Shown in pieces: positions 25,073 through 33,479 of a DNA stretch of 57,618 bases. The notes below the pieces were generated by a model. That model worked only from the letters and a program-made list of their open reading frames with translations. It was not told the origin of the DNA and did not search any database. Origin of the DNA: Ga0077536 sp943370145 (GTDB lineage Bacteria; Pseudomonadota; Gammaproteobacteria; Ga0077536); the NCBI GenBank assembly GCA_943370145.1, contig CALRPY020000027.1, forward strand, positions 1 through 57,618, read 5' to 3'. Both the position numbers and the translations under genes were made by a program. The stretch's first letter is position 1; every line of letters starts with the position of its first letter.

Positions 25073-26953
25073 TCAGCCGTGTCGCCGCCGCGCCCCGAAG
25101 CCCTCCTCCGGCGGACGCGGCGGCGGCAGCCCAGTCTCCTCCAGGCAGCGCGCCTTCAGTTCCTCGATGCTGCCGCCGCGCGAGAAGACGGTCGGCTCGG
25201 GGCGGGTGCGGACGAGGGTGTCGCGCAGATCCCGGGTGCCGGGTTCGTCGACCTCGAGCGCCGCATCCAGTTGCACGCCGTAGGCCAGCGCGCCGTCCGG
25301 CGTCAGCAGGCCGCGGCGCACGTCCCGCGCGACCAGCGCCGGGTCGCGCGCGAGCGGGTCGCCCCAGCCACCGCCGCCCCAGGTCTCGAACAGCAGCAGG
25401 TCGTTGACGTCGACCCTGACGCGGTCGCACTTGGACGGGAGTATTTCGCTGCCGCCGTCGACGCGCTGGAGGATCTTGCGGCTGCGCCGGCCCGGCGCGC
25501 CGCCGTTGACGCCCCAGGGGTAGGTCAGCCAGCGGTCGTCGTGCAGCGAGATCTCGCCGGGCTCGAGGAAACGATAGCCGACACGCAGGGCATTGCCGCC
25601 CCGGTGCAGGCCGGCCCCGCCGGAATCCGGAATCGTTTCGTAGGTCTCGATGCGCAGCGGGAAGTAGGCTTCGAGGAACTCGTTAGGCACGTTGGTGAAA
25701 TTGGGCCACAGCGAGTGGCCGTCGGCGCCGTCGCCGAAGGGCTTGCCCGGAATGCCGCCGAACCCGATCTGGAACAACTGAAACCACTCGCCGTGACTGT
25801 CGTAGCCCGAATACATGAGGTGCGGGCTGTCGGAGAAACCCGCGGCGCAGAGAAACTCCGGGTTGCCCTGGCCGAGCAGCCCGCTGATCACGTCGAAGAT
25901 GCGGCCGAGCGCATGCGTGCGGCAGGACAGCGCGGCCGGATGTCGCGGCTTCAGCAGCGAGCCCTCGGGAATACGGACTTCCATCAGGTCGTAGAAGCCG
26001 TCGTTGAACATGATCTGCGGGTCGAAGACCATGATCATGAACACGCCGCAGAACATCTTGAACATCTCTTCGTTGAGATAGAAGTTGATCGAGCCGACGG
26101 ACTGCGGCGCGGTGCCCTCGAAGTCGAAGATCACGCGCTCGCCTTCACGCCACATCGTGCACGCGATGCGATAGGGCCCCATGCCCATGCCATCGTCGCA
26201 GATGTAATCCTCGAAACGCTGCCGGTGTTCCGGGATCGACTGCCGGATGAGTTCACGCATCGCGCGGCGGTTGCGCTCGAGCAGTTCCTCCATCGCGGAG
26301 TAGAAGACGTCGTCGCCGAAGCGTCCGGACAGTTCGACACAGCGGCGCGCCGCGGTGCGGCACGCGGCGACAATCGCATTGAAGTCCGAGCGGTTCCAAT
26401 GCGGGAGGCGGCAGTTATGCAGGATCACCTTCAGCAGTTCATCCTGCAGCACGCCCTGGCGGTAGATCTTCACCGGCGGCACCACGATGCCCTCCTCGTA
26501 GATCTGCCGCGCGTCGGTCGGCAGGCTGCCGGGCACCTTGCCGCCGATGTCCGTCATGTGGCCGAACATGGCGGCCCAGGCGATGAGCCGTCCCTCCTTG
26601 AAGATGGGCAGCAGCACCAGCCAGTCGTTGGCGTGGCTGATCGCGCCGCGACAGCTGTAAGGGTCGGTCGTGAGGAAGACGTCGCCATCCTCGATGTCGC
26701 CCGCGTAGGCCTCGGTGAAACCGTGGATGAAGGAGCCGAACTGGCCGACGATCATCTTCCCGTCACGATTCGCAATCAGGGGGAACTCGTCGTGCTGCTC
26801 GCGGATGCCCGGGGACATCGCGGTGCGAAACAGCACGGCGTCCATCTCGAAACGCGCGTTCTTCAGCGCGTTCTCGATGATATCGAGCGTTATCGGGTCG
26901 ACGCCGACGCGGGCAAGCGGCGTGGGGTGCGTTTCGACGATGCGTGCGGGCAT
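25073..26953 (-). CDS. hyuB: Hydantoinase B/oxoprolinase family protein (HyuB)
   Basis: The 626-residue protein matches the HyuB subunit of ATP-dependent hydantoinases, oxoprolinases and acetone or acetophenone carboxylases. It starts DPITLDIIENALKNARFEMDAVLFRTAMSPGIREQHDEFPLI and contains GDVFLTTDPYSCRGAISHANDWLVLLPIF near residue 88, with RHPAALSCRTHALGRIFDVI near 360. It follows HyuA by 4 bases. HyuAB hydrolyse cyclic amides or carboxylate ketones; sequence alone does not decide which. Confidence 0.9.
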   Translation of the reverse strand: MPARIVETHPTPLARVGVDPITLDIIENALKNARFEMDAVLFRTAMSPGIREQHDEFPLIANRDGKMIVGQFGSFIHGFTEAYAGDIEDGDVFLTTDPYSCRGAISHANDWLVLLPIFKEGRLIAWAAMFGHMTDIGGKVPGSLPTDARQIYEEGIVVPPVKIYRQGVLQDELLKVILHNCRLPHWNRSDFNAIVAACRTAARRCVELSGRFGDDVFYSAMEELLERNRRAMRELIRQSIPEHRQRFEDYICDDGMGMGPYRIACTMWREGERVIFDFEGTAPQSVGSINFYLNEEMFKMFCGVFMIMVFDPQIMFNDGFYDLMEVRIPEGSLLKPRHPAALSCRTHALGRIFDVISGLLGQGNPEFLCAAGFSDSPHLMYSGYDSHGEWFQLFQIGFGGIPGKPFGDGADGHSLWPNFTNVPNEFLEAYFPLRIETYETIPDSGGAGLHRGGNALRVGYRFLEPGEISLHDDRWLTYPWGVNGGAPGRRSRKILQRVDGGSEILPSKCDRVRVDVNDLLLFETWGGGGWGDPLARDPALVARDVRRGLLTPDGALAYGVQLDAALEVDEPGTRDLRDTLVRTRPEPTVFSRGGSIEELKARCLEETGLPPPRPPEEGFGARRRHG

Positions 26954-26957
26954 GGCC

Positions 26958-29009
26958 TCAGGCCTCCGGGCGAATCAGGATGTTGCCGAAATCGTCGACG
27001 ACGCCCGCATGCCCCGGCAGGATCAGCGTCGTCGTGTCCATCTGTACGACGATCGCGGGTCCCTGCACCCGGTTGCCCGCGCGCAGCCGCGCGCGCTCGT
27101 AGATGCGCGCCGCGTGTTCCCCGCCGTCGATGCGCACGCGCTGCGTGCCGATCGCGGCCGCCGATGCGTCCGCGTCCCCCGCCGGCAGGCGGCTCGCGGC
27201 GACGCGCGGCGGCAAGCCCTCGACCACCGCGCGCAGGTTCACGAACTCGTGCTCGACGTCGAGCGTGAAGGCGAAGAGCTGTTCGTGCAGCGCATCGAAG
27301 CGCGCGCCGAGATCCCGGAACAGATCGACGCCGTCCGCGGGGCCAGTGGGCACCGGCAGCAGCAGGCCCTGCCCGTGGTAGCGGACGTCGACCTCGAAAC
27401 TCGTGCGCTGTTCGGCGTGCGGCACGCCCTCCGCGTCCAGCGCCGCGGTGGCCGCGCCGGCGAGTTCCTCGAGCGCGCGGGCGAAGGCCTCCGGATCGGC
27501 ATCGCGGAAGCGCCGCACCCAGGTCCGCGAGCGCTCCTCGCGCACGGACGTCGTGGCGTCCCCATAGGCGCACAGCACCCCCGGCGCGGGCGGGATGATC
27601 ACGGGCCAGGCGCCGAGCAGGCGACCGAGCGCGTTCGCGTGCAGCGGGCCCGCGCCGCCAAAGGCCATCAGCGCGAAGTCGCGCGGATCGTAGCCCTGCT
27701 CCACCGACACGAGGCGCAGTGCGCCGTACATGTTCTCGTTGACGATGTTGCAGATGCCCTCCGCGGCGGCGTGCAGGGAGACGCCGAGGGCATCGGCGAT
27801 CTGCTGCACGGCGGCCTCGGCGAGGCCGAGGTCAAGCTCGAGGTCACCCCCGAGGCGCGCGCCCTGCGGCAGGTAGCCGAGGACGACATTGGCGTCCGTC
27901 ACCGTCGGCAGGCTGCCACCCTTGCGGTAGGCCGCGGGCCCCGGCTCGGCGCCAGCGCTCTGCGGCCCGACGCGCAGCGCGCGCGTGAGGCTCGGCACGT
28001 GCGCAATCGAGCCACCGCCCGCGCCGACGGTGCGGACGTCCACCGAGGATGCACGCACGGTGACGTCGCCGACGGTGGTCTCGCGCCGCAGCCGCGCACG
28101 CCCCCGCTCGATGAGCGCGACGTCGGTGGAGGTGCCCCCCATGTCGAAGGTCAGCAGGTTGGGGAAACCCGCATTGACGCCGACCCAGGTTGCGCCCGCC
28201 ACACCGCCGGCCGGCCCGCTCATCAGGAGCTTCACCGGATAGTTGGCCGCCGCCTCGCTGGCCGCGAGTCCGCCGTCGGAACGCAGGATGCGCAGGCTCG
28301 CCGCCGGCATGCGCCGCGCGAGTTCCGCCTCGAGATTGCGGATGTACCGCTCGACCCGGGGTCGGACATAGGAGTTCGCGACGGTGGTTACCGTGCGCTC
28401 GTACTCCTGCATCTCGGGAATCACCGCCGAGGACAGCGATACCGGGATCCCGGGGAGCACCTCGGCCGCCAGCTCGAGAATGCGCCGCTCGTGGGCGTCG
28501 TTGGCGAAGGCGTTGATCAGCGAGACGGTCAGGGCTTCGATACCGCGGGCGCGCAGCTGGAGCAGGGACTCGCGCAGTGCGGCTTCATCCAGGGGACGCA
28601 CCACCTCGCCGCGCGCACCGATGCGTTCATCGGCCTCGACCGTCAGATCGAGCGACGCCATCGGTTCGGATTTCTGGTAGACGACCCAGCCCCCGAGGCC
28701 ACCCGGCACGAAGGAGCGCGCGATCTGCAGAAGCTGCCGGTAACCCTGGGTCGTCACCAGGCCGACCCGCGCGCCGCTGCCGGTCAGCACGGTGTTGGTC
28801 GCGACCGTGGTGCCGTGCATCACGCAGCTGATGTCCCGGGCGTCGATGCCGGCCTGCGCGCAAGCGCGCGCGATGCCATTGAGCACACCGAGCGACGAAT
28901 CACCCGGCGTGGAAGGCACCTTGGCGGTGTGCATCTCGCCGCTCGTCTCGTGCACGAGCAGCACATCCGTGAATGTTCCACCCACGTCGACGCCGAGACG
29001 GTAGCCCAT
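26958..29009 (-). CDS. hyuA: Hydantoinase A/oxoprolinase family protein (HyuA)
   Basis: The 683-residue protein is the ATP-binding HyuA subunit with an actin/Hsp70-like ATPase fold. The phosphate-binding DVGGTFTDVLLV is at residues 7-18; MHGTTVATNTVL lies near 64 and FDMGGTSTDVALI near 290, a second phosphate loop. The C-terminal part is the Hydant_A_C region. The start at 29009 is the only ATG just before DVGGTFTD. It heads the operon hyuA-hyuB-FAD oxidase-murI. Confidence 0.9.
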   Translation of the reverse strand: MGYRLGVDVGGTFTDVLLVHETSGEMHTAKVPSTPGDSSLGVLNGIARACAQAGIDARDISCVMHGTTVATNTVLTGSGARVGLVTTQGYRQLLQIARSFVPGGLGGWVVYQKSEPMASLDLTVEADERIGARGEVVRPLDEAALRESLLQLRARGIEALTVSLINAFANDAHERRILELAAEVLPGIPVSLSSAVIPEMQEYERTVTTVANSYVRPRVERYIRNLEAELARRMPAASLRILRSDGGLAASEAAANYPVKLLMSGPAGGVAGATWVGVNAGFPNLLTFDMGGTSTDVALIERGRARLRRETTVGDVTVRASSVDVRTVGAGGGSIAHVPSLTRALRVGPQSAGAEPGPAAYRKGGSLPTVTDANVVLGYLPQGARLGGDLELDLGLAEAAVQQIADALGVSLHAAAEGICNIVNENMYGALRLVSVEQGYDPRDFALMAFGGAGPLHANALGRLLGAWPVIIPPAPGVLCAYGDATTSVREERSRTWVRRFRDADPEAFARALEELAGAATAALDAEGVPHAEQRTSFEVDVRYHGQGLLLPVPTGPADGVDLFRDLGARFDALHEQLFAFTLDVEHEFVNLRAVVEGLPPRVAASRLPAGDADASAAAIGTQRVRIDGGEHAARIYERARLRAGNRVQGPAIVVQMDTTTLILPGHAGVVDDFGNILIRPEA

Positions 29010-29180
29010 GACTGCCCTGCAAGGAACGGAGATGGCCTGAGTGTACTGCCGGCCGTCCTGACTCGCCAGAATCCGGGACTCGCCGCGGAAAACCGGCAGG
29101 GTGGCCGGAAAACGCGCGGGTTCTGCGCCTCGGTGCGGCGCATCGCGGGTGCTGCGCATGCCGCGGGCGCCAGGCCGCGG

Positions 29181-29771
29181 TCACTCTCGCCCGCCGTGCC
29201 CGTCAGTGGCGCCGGTACACGCGCAGCGGCCGGTAGGCCGCAGCCCGGCATCGATCACGCCGTGGGCCAGCAGCCAGTCGCGGGCGTCGTCCGCGTCCCG
29301 TTCGAACCAGGCGCGGGCCGAGCCCAGGCGGAAGCTGTAACCCCAGGCATCCATGTCGGCGAACATCTGCTCGCGGCTGCCACCGGGCAGGTCCGCCGCG
29401 AGGAGGATCGACAGGAAGCACACCCCGCACTCCTCGAGCACCTCGCCTCCGGCATCGGTGTCGAGGGTCGCGCGGCGCGCCTCGTCCGCGCAGATGTAGT
29501 GACAGGCTTCGTGCAGCGCCGAGTGGAGCGGCGTGTCGGGGCGCACGATGACGCGCGAGCCGAGGAGACCTGCTTCGCATTCACCCCAGTAGCTGCCCGG
29601 GATGTCGCGGTCGGCGCCCACGAAGTGCAGTTCGAGCCCGTAAGCCCCAAGCAACGAGCGGAGCGCCCGGGCCAGCGCCGTGTCCGCCGCGCCGAGCCGC
29701 AGCACCGCCGGTTCGCCCATCATCCCGCTCAGCGCCGGATCGGCCAGCCGGCTGGCGAGTTGCGCTGGCAT
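29181..29771 (-). CDS. Putative metalloprotease-like protein with HEACH motif
   Basis: I do not recognise a named family for this 196-residue protein. Its HSALHEACHYICADE segment near residue 86 contains H-E-x-x-H, the zinc-binding core of many metallopeptidases, and the following EVLEECGVCFLSILLAADL could supply a third ligand. There is no signal peptide or membrane helix. It starts inside the 3' end of the 62-residue gene upstream (43-base overlap). A small peptidase or degraded metallohydrolase is possible. Confidence 0.65.
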   Translation of the reverse strand: MPAQLASRLADPALSGMMGEPAVLRLGAADTALARALRSLLGAYGLELHFVGADRDIPGSYWGECEAGLLGSRVIVRPDTPLHSALHEACHYICADEARRATLDTDAGGEVLEECGVCFLSILLAADLPGGSREQMFADMDAWGYSFRLGSARAWFERDADDARDWLLAHGVIDAGLRPTGRCACTGATDGHGGRE

Positions 29772-29917
29772 GCCGGCCCTCGCCGGCGAATGGGCCGGAC
29801 CTCGATGTCGTCGGCCTCGGGCGGCGCCATCAGCTCGGCCGCCTCGGCGTCACGCGCGATGACGATGCGCGTGACGACCCCCTCGGCCGTGCGGTAGCTG
29901 ATTTCGAACTCGTTCAT
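29729..29917 (-). CDS. Small acidic protein of unknown function
   Basis: This 62-residue frame starts MNEFEISYRTAEGVVTRIVI, which looks like a small beta-rich protein. Its final 14 or so residues overlap the HEACH-motif gene in a different frame and look less protein-like. It is the first reading frame of a likely two-gene unit. No family is recognised and the supporting evidence is the N-terminal composition and gene order. Confidence 0.5.
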   Translation of the reverse strand: MNEFEISYRTAEGVVTRIVIARDAEAAELMAPPEADDIEVRPIRRRGPACQRNSPAGWPIRR

Positions 29918-30000
29918 CGCGCCGTCAGCCTACGCGCTCACTGCGCCGTTGGCCAAGTAGCGGGCGGTGGATTCGCCACCGGGAACACCGGAAGGAATCG

Positions 30001-30074
30001 CGAAATAGGGGACAGACCACGGTTTCCCCTATTTCTCCGATTTTCGCGGGAATCGTGGTCTGTCCCCTATTTCG
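30001..30074. repeat. Second palindromic repeat family, GGGGACAGACCACG type
   Basis: Perfect 21-bp inverted repeats (30001-30021 and 30054-30074) flank a 32-base loop. Extra half sites CCCCTATTT occur at 30026-30034 and 30080-30088, so the element looks partly duplicated. This style of palindrome is typical of RAYT-associated REP sequences. Confidence 0.8.
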
Positions 30075-30205
30075 TGTGTCCCCTATTTCGCCTGGGCGCA
30101 TACGCCGGGCCCAAGCTGTTGATCGCCATCGAGAACACCGAGCTTCTTGTCGCGCGAGCGCGCGAATCCATGTGCCAACACGGCACGAGTGTCTGCAGGA
30201 ATGGT

Positions 30206-30311
30206 CTTTCTCAGTGCCCTCCGTGGCCTCCGTGGTGAAACCGAACACGCCCGCGCGACGAGGCGCCGCCTTTTTTATCACGGAGGCCACGGAGGGCACG
30301 GAGCAGGAAAG
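30206..30311. repeat. CACGGAG-rich hairpin, diverged copy
   Basis: The left arm 30206-30240 and right arm 30274-30311 are complementary with a 3-base indel and few mismatches. It corresponds to the perfect inner hairpin at 38067-38165. The 29918-30843 interval consists of this hairpin, palindromes, tandem repeats and arm repeats, with no supported gene. Confidence 0.75.
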
Positions 30312-30381
30312 ACATGAAGCTTGCGCCGCCGATGCGGCAGTGCCCTGCAGTCGCCGTAAGCCCACTCAATCCCCCTCTGTG

Positions 30382-30498
30382 TTCTCGGTGTTCTCGGTGT
30401 TCTCGGTGTTCTCGGTGTTCTCGGTGTTCTCGGTGTTCTCGGTGTTCTCGGTGTTCTCGGTGTTCTCGGTGTTCTTGGTGTTCTTGGTGTTCTTGGTG
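30382..30498. repeat. 9-bp tandem array, 13 units
   Basis: Ten exact copies of TTCTCGGTG are followed by three copies of TTCTTGGTG in perfect register. The same word occurs at lower copy number at 38234-38259 and, inverted, at 37971-37996. Translated frames through it give artificial Cys-Ser-Arg or Glu-His-Arg repeats. Confidence 0.95.
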
Positions 30499-30570
30499 GC
30501 CCATCATCACGGCCCCCGGTACCTGCGCTCAGATGTGGCCACGAGACAGTCCGCGACGGGAGCGGCGAAG
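30492..30570 (+). repeat. Arm repeat, copy a
   Basis: This is a diverged copy of the roughly 80-bp arm (CTTGGTGGCCCATCA through GGGAGCGGCGAAG) that directly follows the 9-bp tandem array. The 38253-38331 copy has the same order: tandem words, then the arm. Confidence 0.7.
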
Positions 30571-30593
30571 ACCCGCGCCCGCGTGCCTCAGAA

Positions 30594-30630
30594 AGAAAAG
30601 GTGTCAGATTTGAAATCTGACACCTTTTCT
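30594..30630. repeat. 41-bp-type palindrome, copy 4
   Basis: Eighteen bases per arm pair perfectly around a central G. It lies between arm copies a and b. Confidence 0.85.
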
Positions 30631-30680
30631 CGGCTCTGGACCCTGCAGAGGCCGTCTGAACGCAGCGCGGGACACAGTTG

Positions 30681-30761
30681 CTCGGCGGCCAGTCAAGGTC
30701 TGCACCGCGGTACCCGCGTTCAAATGTGACCAAGAGACAGGCCGGGGCGGAGGAGGCGAAG
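30681..30761 (+). repeat. Arm repeat, copy b
   Basis: This copy reads CTCGGCGGCCAGTCAAGGTC through GAGGAGGCGAAG and is about 80 percent or more similar to 38253-38331. It contains the ATGTGACCAAGAGACAG word. Confidence 0.8.
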
Positions 30762-30805
30762 AACCGGCCGCGTTCCCTGGCGCGGTGCGAAGCCAGCGCC
30801 GTCCG

Positions 30806-30811
30806 TATAAT
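30806..30811 (+). promoter_or_regulatory. Candidate -10 element of the serine hydrolase gene
   Basis: A perfect TATAAT lies 33 bases before the GTG start of the hydrolase and just after the repeat block. No good -35 hexamer is seen 16-18 bases upstream, so an extended or activator-dependent promoter is possible. Confidence 0.4.
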
Positions 30812-30843
30812 CAAAAGCCATCCCCCACGCCGGAGAGCCCTTC

Positions 30844-32007
30844 GTGAATGCCAAGCTAGACCAGTTCCTGTCGCAGGCGATCGCCGGCGGCGCAGCGCCC
30901 GGAATCGTCGCCCTCGCCGCCGACCTCGACGGCGTCATCTACAGCGGCGCGTTCGGCAGGACGGCGCCGGATGCCGACACCCCGATGCGCCTCGACAGCG
31001 TGTTCCGCATCGCATCGATGACGAAGGCAATCACCGCGGCAGCCGCGATGCAACTGGTCGAGCAGGGCCGCATCGGCCTCGAGCAGCCGATGCGCGAAAT
31101 AGCGCCGGAAATCGGCGACGCGCGCGTGCTGCTCGGCTTCGACGCCGCCGGTATGCCGCGGACGCGGGCGCCGGCACGCGACGTCACCTTGCGCCACCTG
31201 CTCACCCATACCTCGGGCTACTCCTACGACCTCTTCAACAAGGACGTTGGCCGCTACATGGCGCAGATGGGCCTGCCTTCGATTGCGACCTGCCGCTACG
31301 ACGCGCTGAAGGCGCCATTGGTGTTCGACCCGGGCGAGCGCTGGGAGTACGGCATCGGCATCGACTGGGTCGGCCGCATCGTCGAGCTCGTCAGCGGCAT
31401 GCCGCTCGAAGCCTATCTCCAGGCCAACATCCTGGGCCCGCTGGGCATGCGCGACACGAGCTTCGTGCTGCGGCCGGACATGCAGGCGCGCCTCGTGGGC
31501 GCGGCGGCGCGCGGGGCCGACGGCGCGCTCACCCGCATCGACTTCGAATTCCCGGGCGATGCGGACTTCCACATGGGTGGCGGCGGCCTCTATGCCACCG
31601 GCCCGGATTACCTGCGCTTCACGCGCATGATCCTCGCCGGCGGCGCGCTCGATGGCACGCGGGTGCTGAAGGAAGAAACCGTCAAGCTGATGGGGCGGAA
31701 CGCGATCGGCGACATCGCGGTGCCTCCCTTCGTCAGCGACAACCCGGCGATGGCCCTGTCCGCCGAACTCTTCCCCGGCCAGATCGCGCGCTGGGGGCTG
31801 TCCTTCGTGATCAATACCGAGGACATCCCCGGCTGCCGCGCGGCGAACAGCCTCGCCTGGGCTGGCGTGCACAACACCTTCTTCTGGATCGACCCGGGCC
31901 GCGCGCTGTGCGCCATACTAATGATGCAGTTGCTGCCGGCCAACGACCCGCAGGTGCTGCGCACGCTGGTCGGTTATGAGCAGGGTCTCTACGCGTCGCG
32001 AAACTGA
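30844..32007 (+). CDS. Serine beta-lactamase-like hydrolase (class C / esterase VIII type)
   Basis: The 387-residue protein has the beta-lactamase/transpeptidase fold. The nucleophile motif is S58-M-T-K61 (RIASMTKAITAAAAMQLVEQG), followed by LRHLLTHTSGYSYD near residue 119 and GERWEYGIGIDWVGRIVELVSG near 164, where the Tyr is the usual general base. No signal peptide is visible, which points to a cytoplasmic class VIII esterase rather than a periplasmic beta-lactamase. The start is a GTG with GGAGAG upstream. It stands alone between two repeat regions. Confidence 0.85.
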   Translation: MNAKLDQFLSQAIAGGAAPGIVALAADLDGVIYSGAFGRTAPDADTPMRLDSVFRIASMTKAITAAAAMQLVEQGRIGLEQPMREIAPEIGDARVLLGFDAAGMPRTRAPARDVTLRHLLTHTSGYSYDLFNKDVGRYMAQMGLPSIATCRYDALKAPLVFDPGERWEYGIGIDWVGRIVELVSGMPLEAYLQANILGPLGMRDTSFVLRPDMQARLVGAAARGADGALTRIDFEFPGDADFHMGGGGLYATGPDYLRFTRMILAGGALDGTRVLKEETVKLMGRNAIGDIAVPPFVSDNPAMALSAELFPGQIARWGLSFVINTEDIPGCRAANSLAWAGVHNTFFWIDPGRALCAILMMQLLPANDPQVLRTLVGYEQGLYASRN

Positions 32008-32084
32008 GCGCCGCCACGAGCAGCTGACGAAAGGCCCGAAAAGCCGGCATGGCCACGCGCCATCCTGCCCCATCCCCCGCGCGC

Positions 32085-32132
32085 GGGGTAGAAACGGTGT
32101 CAGATTTGAAATCCGACACCTTTTCTACCCCC
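32085..32132. repeat. 41-bp-type palindrome, copy 5
   Basis: The arms (GGGGTAGAAACGGTGTCAG and its partner) pair with two mismatches around the GATTTGAAATC centre. It lies just after the serine hydrolase gene and could also act as its terminator. The 32008-32355 interval contains only this and an arm-repeat fragment. Confidence 0.8.
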
Positions 32133-32210
32133 GGTTGCCATCCCGAATTCCGGCCGTCATGACGGGCATGCATCACCCGCCGAAGTGCGAGTTCATATCG
32201 CACGGCTGGA

Positions 32211-32251
32211 AAAATGTGGCCAAAAGACAGCCCGGGGCGGGAGAGGCGAAG
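32211..32251 (+). repeat. Arm repeat fragment, copy c
   Basis: The segment reads AATGTGGCCAAAAGACAGCC through GGGAGAGGCGAAG, the 3' half of the arm repeat. The upstream half is absent. Confidence 0.75.
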
Positions 32252-32355
32252 ATCGTCGCTCGTGCGCACGCCGGGCATCCCGGGTGCAGCGAAGTTCCAG
32301 CCGGGTCAAGGAATGCCGGCGTGTTCGCGTCTCGGTGGTGCCGGCACCACGGACG

Positions 32356-33477
32356 TCACGCCATCGTCGCCAGCGTACGACGGAAGCGCAGCAGCGACAG
32401 CGCGACCAGCGCGGCGCCGATCGCGGCAAGCGCCAGGAACTGCGGCCAGACGACCTCGAGACCGGCGCCGCGGAACAGGATGCCCTGGGCCAGCGACGTG
32501 TAGTGGGTGGTCGGCGCGGCGAGCATGACGAACTGCACGGCGTCCGGCATCGCCTCGCGCGGCGTGACACCGCCGGACAGCATGTGCAGCGGAATCAGCA
32601 CCAGCAGCAGCAACAGGCCGAACTGTGGCATCGAGCGGGCGATGGTCGCGAGGAAGATCCCCATCGAGGTCGTCGCGAACAGGTGCAGCGCGGTACCGGC
32701 GAGGAACAGCGGGATCGATCCCGCCAGCGGCACCGCGAGCGCACCGCGGATCACGAAGGCGAGCGACAGGCCGGCCGCGACCAGCACGACGAGCGCCATC
32801 GACCACACCTTGGCTGCCATGATCTCGAACGGCGTCACGGGCATCACCAACAGGTGCTCCACGGTACCGTGCTCGCGTTCGCGGATCAGGGCCGCACCGG
32901 TGAGCACGAAGGACAGCATCGTGATGCTGTTGACGACCTCCATGACGCCGCCGAACCAGGTCTTGTCGAGCGTCGGATTGAAGCGCATGCGATATTCGAG
33001 CGCGATCGGCGCCGGCCCCGGGTCACGCTTGCCGGCCAGGAAGGCGTTGACCTCGCCGCTGACGATGGCCTGCACGTAGCCGCTGCCGGACAGCGCCTGG
33101 CTGACGCGCGTCGCGTCGACGTTGAGTTGCACGGCGGGACTGCGCCCGGCCAGCACGTCGCGCTGGAAGTCGGGCGGGATGTCGAGCGCGAAGGTGTCGA
33201 GCCCGGCGTCCATGCGCCGGTCCATCTCAGCCTGGACGATGCGCGCCGGCGGCAGGAAATACGGCAGGTAGAAAGCGTCAAAGATGCGCGAGGACAGCGG
33301 CGACCGGTCCTCGTCGACGATCGCGATCGGCGCCTTGTGCAGGGGCTCCGGCATCGCCGTCGCCGACGAGTACACCGCAACGGTGAACGCGTGGAGCATC
33401 AGCAGCAGCATCACCGGGTCGCGCGCGAGGCTGCGCAATTCCTTGAAGCCCAGCTGGATGACGTTCACCAGGCGCAC
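32356..33477 (-). CDS. ABC-2 type exporter permease (YhhJ-like)
   Basis: The 373-residue protein has one N-terminal membrane helix (about 20-42), a large extracytoplasmic region (about 45-175), and five C-terminal helices (about 185-365) typical of ABC-2 permeases. EREHGTVEHLLVMPVTPFEIMAAKV near residue 210 is the family's conserved amphipathic segment. The start is a GTG 2 bases past the stop of the double ATPase/permease gene. Membrane fusion protein, fused ATPase/permease and this permease match the E. coli yhiI-rbbA-yhhJ order. Confidence 0.88.
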   Translation of the reverse strand: MRLVNVIQLGFKELRSLARDPVMLLLMLHAFTVAVYSSATAMPEPLHKAPIAIVDEDRSPLSSRIFDAFYLPYFLPPARIVQAEMDRRMDAGLDTFALDIPPDFQRDVLAGRSPAVQLNVDATRVSQALSGSGYVQAIVSGEVNAFLAGKRDPGPAPIALEYRMRFNPTLDKTWFGGVMEVVNSITMLSFVLTGAALIREREHGTVEHLLVMPVTPFEIMAAKVWSMALVVLVAAGLSLAFVIRGALAVPLAGSIPLFLAGTALHLFATTSMGIFLATIARSMPQFGLLLLLVLIPLHMLSGGVTPREAMPDAVQFVMLAAPTTHYTSLAQGILFRGAGLEVVWPQFLALAAIGAALVALSLLRFRRTLATMA

Positions 33478-33479
33478 CG

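Noticed and set aside
23516..27268. A 1250-codon open frame on the plus strand opposite FAD oxidase and hyuB
   Set aside because: It is antisense to genes with clear family motifs, has no recognisable domain and has the composition expected of a shadow frame in GC-rich DNA.
30382..30498. Tandem array considered as a CRISPR array
   Set aside because: Units are 9 bases in perfect register without spacers, and no cas gene is present.
30055..30729. Frames through the 9-bp tandem array encoding Cys-Ser-Arg or Glu-His-Arg repeats
   Set aside because: They arise from the DNA repeat in every frame and have no other protein-like sequence.
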